Shown here: positions 1 through 5,666 of the stretch, one piece after another
Position numbering within the stretch: position 1 is the first letter of the stretch
Layout of the letters: each line of letters opens with the position of its first letter
From: Pseudomonadota bacterium
Lineage (GTDB): Bacteria; Pseudomonadota; Gammaproteobacteria; Burkholderiales; Burkholderiaceae_E
Assembly: GCA_023388075.1 (NCBI GenBank)
Contig: JAEWGX010000090.1
Location: forward strand, 1 to 9,845
Length of the DNA: 9,845 bases
Reading direction: 5' to 3'
Translations under genes and position numbers: made by a program
The notes under the pieces: generated by a model
The model's database searches: none
What the model saw: the letters and a program-made list of their open reading frames with translations, nothing else
Told to the model about the DNA's origin: nothing

Positions 1-1155
1 GCCGTCTCGCTGGCGGTCAAGGGCCTGGTGAGGTTCGAGGGCGACGCCAGCACGCCGACCCTGGTTCGCACTGCGGCGCCCGCACCAGCACCGACGCCCA
101 TGCCCGCCTCCGCGCCATTGTCCGCGACTTCGCCTGCGGCCACCGCCGCGCAACCGGCGACGGGTACTGCCGAAGCGGGGGCGCCGCCCGCCCTGCCCCC
201 TGGCGAGCGGGCGCTGCTTGCCTGGCTCGAAGGCAACGGCGGCCGAGTCAGCATCGAACGCGCCAACGGAACCAGCGTGGCGAACGCGCTGACTTCGTTC
301 AAGAGCGCGATCGAGAAGGAGAATCGCCACCGCTTCTTCCGCCGCAATCGCGGCTACTTCTTCATCGGCCTCGCCTTCACTGCCATCACCGTCGCGGCTG
401 TACTGTGGTTCGGTGACCTGCGCGAGAGCGAGATCGCGCTGCTGGGCTTCGCCGCCGCCGCGAGCGCCGTCGCCGGCTCGATCCTCGTTCGGATCGTCCG
501 CGGGCTCCTCTCGGGCCGCAGGCCGGGCACGATCATCATGATCGCGATCAATCTGGCAGTGCTCATCTGGTTCGGCATCCTCTTCCTGATCATGAAGCAG
601 TCCGACATGGCGAATGCGTTGCCGTCGGGCTTCGGGCGTGGCCTGCTCGACTTGCTGCTGGCGAATGCCTTTCCGTTTGCCCTCGTCGGCGGCTTCGCCC
701 TGCTCAACGGACTGTTCTACTACCTGCTTCGAGCACCGACGGTCGCGGGCCGGCGCATCATGGACCAGCTCGCGGGATTCCGGCTCTACCTCGAAACGGC
801 GGAGAGCTCGCGGCTCAACTTCGTCGAGGCACCCGAGCTCACGACCGAACGCTTCGAACGCCTGCTGCCCTACGCCATCGCGCTCGACGTCGAGAAGCCC
901 TGGGCCCAGGCGTTCGAGAAGGCATTCGCGCGAGCGCACCCCGGAGAGGACGTCGCCTCGAGCTATCGGCCCGCATGGCACAGTGGCACCGACTGGTCCG
1001 GTCGCGGCTTCGCGAGTTCGGTGTCCGGCATGGTCGCGGCAACACAGGGCTCGTTCGCGAGCGCCATGCCGGCGCCGAGCTCGTCGTCCTCGGGCTTTTC
1101 GAGCGGCGGCGGCTCTGGGGGCGGCGGTGGCGGGGGCGGCGGCGGGGGCTGGTAG
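1..1155 (+). CDS. DUF2207-type predicted membrane protein, C-terminal part (5' end outside window)
   Basis: The frame is open from base 1 and reads AVSLAVKGLVRFEG, which resembles the 'SLAVKGYLRIE' segment of DUF2207 proteins, so the true start lies upstream and the first in-window Met is internal. About 384 residues are visible. An Ala/Pro/Thr-rich stretch (about residues 25-70) precedes a PPGERALLAWL segment. Then comes a basic region (ENRHRFFRRNRG, about 107-118), followed by four likely membrane segments (about 119-139, 143-163, 178-198 and 220-244), a cytoplasmic-looking domain to about 320, and a Ser/Gly tail ending in 11 glycines and a Trp. Gly-rich C-termini of this kind are typical of DUF2207 proteins, whose function is unknown. 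The long Ala/Pro/Thr insert looks like a lineage-specific spacer. The family call rests on remembered resemblance and topology; the role is not inferred. Confidence 0.82.
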   Translation, partial: AVSLAVKGLVRFEGDASTPTLVRTAAPAPAPTPMPASAPLSATSPAATAAQPATGTAEAGAPPALPPGERALLAWLEGNGGRVSIERANGTSVANALTSFKSAIEKENRHRFFRRNRGYFFIGLAFTAITVAAVLWFGDLRESEIALLGFAAAASAVAGSILVRIVRGLLSGRRPGTIIMIAINLAVLIWFGILFLIMKQSDMANALPSGFGRGLLDLLLANAFPFALVGGFALLNGLFYYLLRAPTVAGRRIMDQLAGFRLYLETAESSRLNFVEAPELTTERFERLLPYAIALDVEKPWAQAFEKAFARAHPGEDVASSYRPAWHSGTDWSGRGFASSVSGMVAATQGSFASAMPAPSSSSSGFSSGGGSGGGGGGGGGGGW

Positions 1156-1189
1156 CGGCCCACTCGAAGTAATGAGCGCCCCCGAGGGC

Positions 1190-1207
1190 CGGGCTGCGCC
1201 CAGCCCG
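1190..1207. terminator. GC-rich hairpin after the DUF2207-type gene, possible terminator
   Basis: A perfect 7-bp stem, CGGGCTG / CAGCCCG, closes a 4-base loop (cgcc) 34 bases after the TAG at 1155. It is not followed by a T-tract, so it is not a classical intrinsic terminator. It may be a transcript-end stabiliser or work with Rho. In GC-rich DNA such stems also arise by chance. Confidence 0.35.
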
Positions 1208-1257
1208 CCCCCCACAGGGGTCAAGGAAACTTGGGGCGGCCCGGGCGTCCTTGAGAG

Positions 1258-1341
1258 CTACTGCCGAGCGGCCCCGGTGTAAGCTGAGCCCCAGCCCTGC
1301 GGATCGTCCGCCGCCGGCTCGTCGGTGACCGGGATGCGCAT
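1258..1341 (-). pseudogene. Possible relic or tiny ORF (27 codons), minus strand
   Basis: Read on the minus strand from ATG at 1341 to TAG at 1258 this gives MRIPVTDEPAADD followed by PQGWGSAYTGAARQ. Nearly all third positions are G or C, matching the bias of real genes here. In another frame immediately upstream, an ATG at 1375 opens with the hydrophobic MVMVLVIS, so a single indel near 1350-1356 would join the two into a roughly 39-residue one-membrane-span protein. No convincing ribosome binding site is visible for either start. I do not recognise the sequence, and it could be chance in GC-rich DNA. Confidence 0.2.
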
Positions 1342-1491
1342 CCAGACCACCGCTGATGACGAGCACCATGACCACCCGCCTGGGGTCGATGCTGATCTGC
1401 CGGAGGGCAGCGTGCTCTGGGGCAGGAATGCAGGGCCTGAGGGTAGACTGGGAGTTATCATGCCCGCATCCGATGACGGAGGGCTGCGGTC

Positions 1492-2118
1492 ATGCGTACT
1501 TCGATCGAGAACGACGCGGTCGCGTGCTACCACGACGGCATGCGCCGCCTGCAGGACCGGTACGATTCCCGGCGCTTGGCGGACCGCCTCGACGAGCGGC
1601 TGGGACGCAGCGCCTTCACCGAGGAAGACCGCGAGTTCGTCCAGTCACGGCCGATGTTCTTCCTTGCCACGGCCGATGCCCGTGGCCGGCCGGACTGCTC
1701 CTACAAGGGCGGCCTTCCCGGCTTCGTCCGCATCACCGCCGTGGACGAGCTGGCATTTCCGAGCTACGACGGCAACGGCATGTTCCGCAGCCTCGGCAAC
1801 CTCCTCGTCAACCCCTCGGTCGGCTTGCTGTTCATCGATTTCGAATCGCCACGGCGCCTGCGGGTGAACGGGTCCGCGAGAATCGACGAGGACGATCCGC
1901 TCAGGGCGGAATTCCCCGGCGCGCAACTGATGGTACGGGTACGGGCAGGCCGCATATTCCCGAACTGCCCACGCTATATCCACCGCGCCGATACCGGCGA
2001 GCTCTCGCCCTACGCGCCGCGCCCGGGCTACACCCCGCCGAAGCCGAAGTGGAAGGCGATGGAGATGTTCGTCGACGTGCTGCCAGGTTGCGGCGCCCCG
2101 GGGAACGCCGACGGCTGA
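1492..2118 (+). CDS. Pyridoxamine 5'-phosphate oxidase-like FMN-binding split-barrel protein
   Basis: 208 residues. The start is set by GGAGGG (1478-1483) eight bases before the ATG. A charged helical N-terminus (residues 1-50) leads into the split barrel: RPMFFLATADARGRPDCSYKGG (53-74) is the usual first-strand pattern of PNPOx-like proteins ('FLATADADGRPDVSPKGG'). LAFPSYDGNGMFRSLGNLLVNPSVGLLFIDF (87-117) corresponds to the 'N...N...NP.VGLLF' flavin/phosphate region. KPKWKAMEMF lies near the C-terminus. This family binds FMN, heme or F420, and most members are not the vitamin B6 oxidase PdxH; the exact substrate cannot be read here. The protein is cytoplasmic, with no signal peptide or membrane span. 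It is convergent with the VOC gene, whose stop lies only 19 bases beyond its own. Fold assignment is firm; function is open. Confidence 0.9.
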   Translation: MRTSIENDAVACYHDGMRRLQDRYDSRRLADRLDERLGRSAFTEEDREFVQSRPMFFLATADARGRPDCSYKGGLPGFVRITAVDELAFPSYDGNGMFRSLGNLLVNPSVGLLFIDFESPRRLRVNGSARIDEDDPLRAEFPGAQLMVRVRAGRIFPNCPRYIHRADTGELSPYAPRPGYTPPKPKWKAMEMFVDVLPGCGAPGNADG

Positions 2119-2137
2119 GGCCGCTGCGCGAGGCCGG

Positions 2138-2584
2138 TCAGCTCTCCCGCGGCTTCCAGTCAGCCGACGGAACGACGTTGACCATCCATGGGACGCCGAA
2201 CCTGTCCACCAGCGACCCGAAGCCGGGCGACCAGAACGTCTCGCCGAACGGCATGACTTGCGTGCCGCCCGTTGACAGCTCGTCGAACCAGCGCTTGCCC
2301 TCGGCCTTGTCGGCGGTATGCAAGGTGACATCGAAGCCGTTCTTGGGCTTGTCGATGTTGCGAGCCCAAGCGACGTCCATGTCTGCTCCCATCAATGCCT
2401 GGTCGCCGACCTCGAGCCAGCAGTGCATCAGCCAGGTCTTGTACTTCTCGTCTGTGATGGGCATGCCCGGGGGTGCATCGCCGTAGGGCATGGCGGCGGT
2501 GATCTTTCCTCCCAGGACCTTCGCGTAGAACTCGAACGCCTCCCGGCACTGGCCCTGGAAACTCAAGCTGGTCACGATCTTCAT
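2138..2584 (-). CDS. PhnB/YjdN-like VOC (glyoxalase/bleomycin-resistance fold) protein
   Basis: 148 residues. The ATG at 2584 is preceded by GGAGG (six bases upstream on the minus strand), so the longer upstream open frame is not used. It opens MKIVTSLSFQGQCREAFEFYAKVLGGKI (1-28), the standard PhnB-like opening. It ends with EGKRWFDELS (95-104), FGETFWSPGFGSLVDRFGVPW (113-133) and MVNVV, closely resembling E. coli YjdN/PhnB as I recall it. Length matches that family (about 145 residues). These proteins share the VOC fold of glyoxalase I and fosfomycin-resistance enzymes, but their substrate is unknown and no metal ligands can be assigned with confidence. Despite the historical name there are no phosphonate genes nearby. 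It is divergent from glyoxalase II across about 200 bases, which permits but does not prove shared regulation. The protein is cytoplasmic. Confidence 0.92.
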   Translation of the reverse strand: MKIVTSLSFQGQCREAFEFYAKVLGGKITAAMPYGDAPPGMPITDEKYKTWLMHCWLEVGDQALMGADMDVAWARNIDKPKNGFDVTLHTADKAEGKRWFDELSTGGTQVMPFGETFWSPGFGSLVDRFGVPWMVNVVPSADWKPRES

Positions 2585-2786
2585 GGTGGCCTCCGTTCTG
2601 ATCGCGTTCGAAGGGGAACACGGCCCTCGACGCCACACTCCCGGAACAACCGGCGGCGGGCATCTACGAGGCGAGGATTCTGAGCTCTTCGCAGCCTGGA
2701 CGCCTCATACCTTTGGGAGAGAACGGCGCCTCTCCACTGTCGTCAGTGCCTCGGTACCATACTGTTCAAGCAACAGGAGCACACCC
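2585..2786. promoter_or_regulatory. Divergent intergenic region between VOC and glyoxalase II genes, with two small dyads
   Basis: This 202-bp gap must hold the 5' signals of both divergent genes. Two adjacent perfect inverted repeats lie 38-71 bases before the glyoxalase II ATG: GGAGAG (2716-2721) / CTCTCC (2730-2735) with an 8-base loop, and CACTG (2735-2739) / CAGTG (2744-2748) with a 4-base loop. A wider pair is GAGGCG (2668-2673) / CGCCTC (2701-2706). A weak -10-like TACCAT sits at 2755-2760 with no recognisable -35. AGGAG at 2775-2779 is the ribosome binding site of the downstream gene. Operator or 5'UTR roles for the dyads are speculative. Confidence 0.4.
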
Positions 2787-3578
2787 ATGATCGTCGAGCG
2801 CATCTGGACCGGCAATGCCTACCGCAACTACAACTACCTGATCGCCTGTCCCGAGAGCGGCGAGGCGCTGGCGATCGATCCACTTGACCACCAGAAGTGC
2901 CTCGCGGCGGCGAAGGACAAGGGCTGGCAGATCACGCAGATCCTCAATACGCACGAGCACCACGACCACACCGGCGGCAACGCGGCCGTCGTCGCGGCGA
3001 CCGGCGCCAAGGTGATCGCCCACCATCGCGCCGGGTCGCGAATCGCCGGGGTGGATCGCGGCGTGAAGGCCGGCGACGTGATCAAGGTCGGCAGGACGGT
3101 CGAGCTCGAGTGCATGGACACGCCGGGCCATACCATGTGCCACATCTGCCTGCGGTCCCACACCGAGCGGCCGGCGCTCTTCTCCGGCGATACGCTGTTC
3201 AACGCCGGCGCGGGGAACTGCCACAACGGCGGCAACCCGGAAGACCTGTACGGCACCTTCGTCAACCAGCTGGCAAGGCTGCCCGACGATACCCAGGTCT
3301 ACCCGGGCCACGACTACATCGAGAACAACCTGCGCTTCACGCTCGCACGCGAGTCCGACAACGCGGCCGCCAAGGCGATGCTGCCCGACGTGACGGGGCA
3401 CGATCCGGCGAACGCCCTGGTCACGACGCTGGCGGACGAGAAACGGGTCAACACCTTCCTGCGCCTGACCAGCCCGGGCGTCATCGCTGGGCTGCGCGAG
3501 GCTTTCCCGGACCTGCCCGAGCAGCCGGATCCGAAGACGGTGTTCGTCAAGCTTCGGGAGCTGCGCAATACCTGGTGA
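2787..3578 (+). CDS. gloB: Hydroxyacylglutathione hydrolase (glyoxalase II), metallo-beta-lactamase fold
   Basis: 263 residues, with the start set by AGGAG seven bases before the ATG. The enzyme hydrolyses S-D-lactoylglutathione to D-lactate and glutathione, the second step of methylglyoxal detoxification, in the cytoplasm. The dinuclear metal site is complete: T55-H56-x-H58-x-D60-H61 (THEHHDHTGG), H115 in TPGHTMCH, D135 in FSGDTLF, and H175 in YPGHDY. NAGAGNCHNGG (139-149) and the C-terminal helical domain (about 178-263) are as in bacterial GloB, and the length is normal (about 250-260). Oddity: the C-terminus reads KLRELRNTW, whereas classic GloB has R-x-x-K-D there for glutathione binding, so the Lys position is Arg and the Asp is Asn. 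It is divergent from the VOC gene and 107 bp upstream of the ABC gene. A bacillithiol- or persulfide-type MBL hydrolase is less likely. Confidence 0.93.
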   Translation: MIVERIWTGNAYRNYNYLIACPESGEALAIDPLDHQKCLAAAKDKGWQITQILNTHEHHDHTGGNAAVVAATGAKVIAHHRAGSRIAGVDRGVKAGDVIKVGRTVELECMDTPGHTMCHICLRSHTERPALFSGDTLFNAGAGNCHNGGNPEDLYGTFVNQLARLPDDTQVYPGHDYIENNLRFTLARESDNAAAKAMLPDVTGHDPANALVTTLADEKRVNTFLRLTSPGVIAGLREAFPDLPEQPDPKTVFVKLRELRNTW

Positions 3579-3587
3579 GCCTCGCCA

Positions 3588-3631
3588 CTTGGCTGTAGGG
3601 CCGTATCGTTCCAGTACGGCACGCAACCAAG
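3588..3631. terminator. Nested inverted repeat after gloB, possible terminator or RNA structure
   Basis: Inner stem GCCGTA (3600-3605) / TACGGC (3615-3620) with a 9-base loop; outer stem CTTGG (3588-3592) / CCAAG (3627-3631), with internal loops of 7 and 6 bases. It lies 10-53 bases beyond the gloB stop and before the ABC gene. No T-tract follows, so Rho-independent termination is unproven. It could separate the two transcription units. Confidence 0.35.
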
Positions 3632-3685
3632 CGGGAGTCGCCACAGCGGCCCTGATGCCGCGAGGGGACAAGAAGCGCGTCCACT

Positions 3686-5464
3686 GTGACTCCACCCACT
3701 CCCCTTAGCTGGCCGCGCTTTCTCCGGCGCTTCTGGCACCTGGCCGGCCCCTACTGGCGCTCGGAGCGCAAGGGTCGCGCCAGGCAGTTGACCGTCCTGG
3801 TGGTCACGCTGACCTTCGCCCAGGTGGCGCTGGCCATCGCGCTCAACTTCTGGAATGAGCACTTCTTCAACGCGCTGGAGCGAAAGCATTTCGATCGCTT
3901 CCTGCTGCTGATCGGCGTCTTCCTCGCCATCGTGGCCGCCAACGTGCTGGTGACGGGCCTGCACCTGCATTTCAAGCGCCGCCTGCAGATCGACTGGCGC
4001 GACTGGCTGACCACGGAGACCCTCGACCGGTGGATGGCCGAAGGCCGGGCGTTCCAGCTCGGCCAGATGCCGGGCGCTCACGACAATCCCGATGCGCGTA
4101 TCGCCGAGGACGCGCGCATCGCCACCGAGTACGCGATCGATCTCGCCCATTCGGCGCTCTACGCCAATCTGCTGCTGGTCAGCTTCGTGGTCGTGCTGTG
4201 GCGCCTGTCGGGCACCGTGACGGTCCACCTGGGAGGATGGGCGCTCGACATCCCGGGCCACATGGTCCTGATCGCCTTCCTCTATTCCATCCTCGGCATC
4301 TGGTTCGCGCTCTGGCTCGGGCGGCCGCTGATGGCGGCGGCCGACCGGCGGCAGTCGGCCGAGGCGGGGTTCCGCTTCGGCCTGGTGCATGCCCTGGAGA
4401 ACGCGGTGGCCATCGCGCTGGTCAGGGGCGAGCGCGACCAGCGCCGGCGCTTCGGCGACCTCTTTGCCAATGCCATCGCCGCCTGGCACCGCCAGACCAC
4501 CGCTTTGCGCAATCTCTATCTCTACACGGTCTCGTGGCCGATGTTCTCGCAGATCTTTCCCATCCTGATCGCCGCCCCGCGCTACATCGCCGGCGCGATC
4601 ACGCTCGGCACCCTGATGCAGTCCGCGCAGGCTTTCCAGCAGGTCACCGCCGCCTTGAGCTGGCCCATCGACAATCTCGCCAGGGCAGCCGAGTGGCGTG
4701 CGTCGGCCGAGCGGGTGCATGCCCTGCGCACCGACTTGAGCACGCTCGAGGACGGGGTCCGCGCCCCGGGTGCGCATCACATCGCCATCACCACCTCCGC
4801 TGGCGAGGTGCTGAAGCTGGAGGAGCTGGCCATCGAGGATCCCGATGGCAACCTGGCGATCGCCCGCTTCAGCCTGGAGATCGGCGCGGGCGAGCGTGTG
4901 CTGATCTCGGGCGAGACCGGCGCCACCACCAAGCTGTTCAGGGCGGTTGCGGGCATCTGGCCCTGGGGGAGCGGACGGATCGCGCTGCCGCGCGGTGCCG
5001 CGATCTACTTCATGCCCGAGCGGCCCTACCTGCCCGTCGGCACACTGGCCGCCGCGGTGCGCTATCACGGTCTCGAGGGTTGCCCAGACGAAACCGTCGC
5101 CGAGGCGCTGCATCGCGCCGGGCTGGGACGACTCGTGCCGCGGCTGGCAGAGGTCGCGGTGTGGGGGCAGGAGTTGGGCGCCTCCGGCCAGCAGCGCCTG
5201 GGCTTCGCCAGACTGCTCCTCCATCGCCCCGACTGGATCTTCATGCAGGAGCCGACCGACGCACTCGATTCCGATGGCGAGCGCGAGATGATGGCGCTGC
5301 TGCTGGAGCAGTTCCCGCGGGCTACCATAGTCACCATCAGCCAGCGCCTGGTCATGCGCCGATACCACGGAAGGCACCTGAGCCTGCAACGCCACGACGG
5401 CTACGCCTTCGTCGAGGAAGCCGTGCCGAGCGACGATCAACCGGACGAGAATTCTGAAGGCTAG
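3686..5464 (+). CDS. SbmA/BacA-YddA-type ABC transporter (permease fused to ATP-binding domain) with degenerate ATPase motifs
   Basis: 592 residues. GTG start; AGAAG at 3671-3675 lies ten bases upstream, and no Met codon occurs before the conserved N-terminal region. Membrane domain about residues 9-335 (ABC_membrane_2/SbmA-BacA type): LSWPRFLRRFWHLAGPYW (7-24), FWNEHFFNALE (55-65), the conserved DNPDARIAED signature after the second span, ENAVAIALVRGE (coupling-helix region), and six predicted spans. ATP-binding domain about 380-592: PDG, LFRAVAGIWPWGSGRI, RPYLPVGTL, QQRLGFARLLLHRPDWIF and DALD are family-typical. The nucleotide-handling residues are not: Walker A reads GETGATTKL (409-417), one residue short with no GK[ST]; the Q-loop Gln is E445; the signature is LGASG (497-501); Walker B ends Q521-E522 instead of D-E; the H-loop His is Q553. 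The frame is intact with normal codon bias. Relatives move peptides, cobalamin or acyl substrates across the inner membrane, and SbmA/BacA itself lacks this domain and is proton-driven. Substrate unknown; ATP-driven transport by this chain is doubtful. Confidence 0.92.
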   Translation: MTPPTPLSWPRFLRRFWHLAGPYWRSERKGRARQLTVLVVTLTFAQVALAIALNFWNEHFFNALERKHFDRFLLLIGVFLAIVAANVLVTGLHLHFKRRLQIDWRDWLTTETLDRWMAEGRAFQLGQMPGAHDNPDARIAEDARIATEYAIDLAHSALYANLLLVSFVVVLWRLSGTVTVHLGGWALDIPGHMVLIAFLYSILGIWFALWLGRPLMAAADRRQSAEAGFRFGLVHALENAVAIALVRGERDQRRRFGDLFANAIAAWHRQTTALRNLYLYTVSWPMFSQIFPILIAAPRYIAGAITLGTLMQSAQAFQQVTAALSWPIDNLARAAEWRASAERVHALRTDLSTLEDGVRAPGAHHIAITTSAGEVLKLEELAIEDPDGNLAIARFSLEIGAGERVLISGETGATTKLFRAVAGIWPWGSGRIALPRGAAIYFMPERPYLPVGTLAAAVRYHGLEGCPDETVAEALHRAGLGRLVPRLAEVAVWGQELGASGQQRLGFARLLLHRPDWIFMQEPTDALDSDGEREMMALLLEQFPRATIVTISQRLVMRRYHGRHLSLQRHDGYAFVEEAVPSDDQPDENSEG

Positions 5465-5511
5465 GCTCCGCCGACGAAGCGGCTCGCCGCGGTCATGATG
5501 GTCGGGCAGGT

Positions 5512-5537
5512 GCTTGCGCTGGGGCAGCGCCGCAAGC
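5512..5537. terminator. Hairpin after the ABC transporter gene, possible terminator
   Basis: A perfect 7-bp stem, GCTTGCG (5512-5518) / CGCAAGC (5531-5537), encloses a 12-base loop, 48 bases after the TAG at 5464. Only a weak pyrimidine-rich stretch (TCCTTGTCC) follows, not a true T-tract. It lies just upstream of the next gene's promoter, where a transcript end would be expected. Confidence 0.4.
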
Positions 5538-5560
5538 GATCCGTCCTTGTCCTGCATCGA

Positions 5561-5589
5561 TTGACTGATGCGTGCGCGAGGCTTATGTT
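5561..5589 (+). promoter_or_regulatory. Sigma70-like promoter for the lipoprotein gene
   Basis: TTGACT (5561-5566, five of six consensus -35 bases) and TATGTT (5584-5589, four of six -10 bases) are separated by exactly 17 bases, in an intergenic gap just after the hairpin at 5512-5537. Transcription would start near 5596. That argues against any translation start as early as 5568 and gives an untranslated leader of about 70 or 130 bases, depending on which ATG is used. Confidence 0.55.
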
Positions 5590-5666
5590 TCCTTCGAGAG
5601 CTGATTCGTCGGACAGCCTCGCCGTCCGCCAGATCGGCCGCAGTCCGAGGCGTGGGGACGTGCGTC

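Larger units (their letters stand above)
1156..1491. other. Intergenic region, 336 bp, structured
   Basis: No convincing intact gene is present. The first 100 bases hold a perfect GC hairpin (1190-1207), a short CCCC-aca-GGGG stem (1210-1220), and an inverted pair TCAAGG (1221-1226) / CCTTGA (1249-1254) enclosing the palindrome GCCCGGGC (1239-1246). The middle carries a short minus-strand open frame with coding-like third positions (1258-1341, see separate entry). The last 20 bases hold the ribosome binding site of the next gene, GGAGGG at 1478-1483, eight bases before its ATG. No clear sigma70 promoter stands out. Confidence 0.6.

Noticed and set aside
1356..2486. 376-codon plus-strand frame spanning the PNPOx-like and VOC genes
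   Set aside because: It has an Arg/Pro-rich shadow translation across two genes that each have family motifs and ribosome binding sites in other frames.
2583..2786. Longer glyoxalase II starting at 2583
   Set aside because: The AGGAG site and the family-typical MIVERIWTGNAYRNYNYL opening fix the start at 2787. The extension would overlap the VOC gene start.
4030..5457. 475-codon plus-strand frame overlapping the ABC gene
   Set aside because: It is Arg/Pro/His-rich shadow sequence inside a gene with clear transporter domains in the other frame.
5568..5666. Earlier lipoprotein start at 5568
   Set aside because: It lies between the -35 and -10 elements of the likely promoter, upstream of the expected transcription start.
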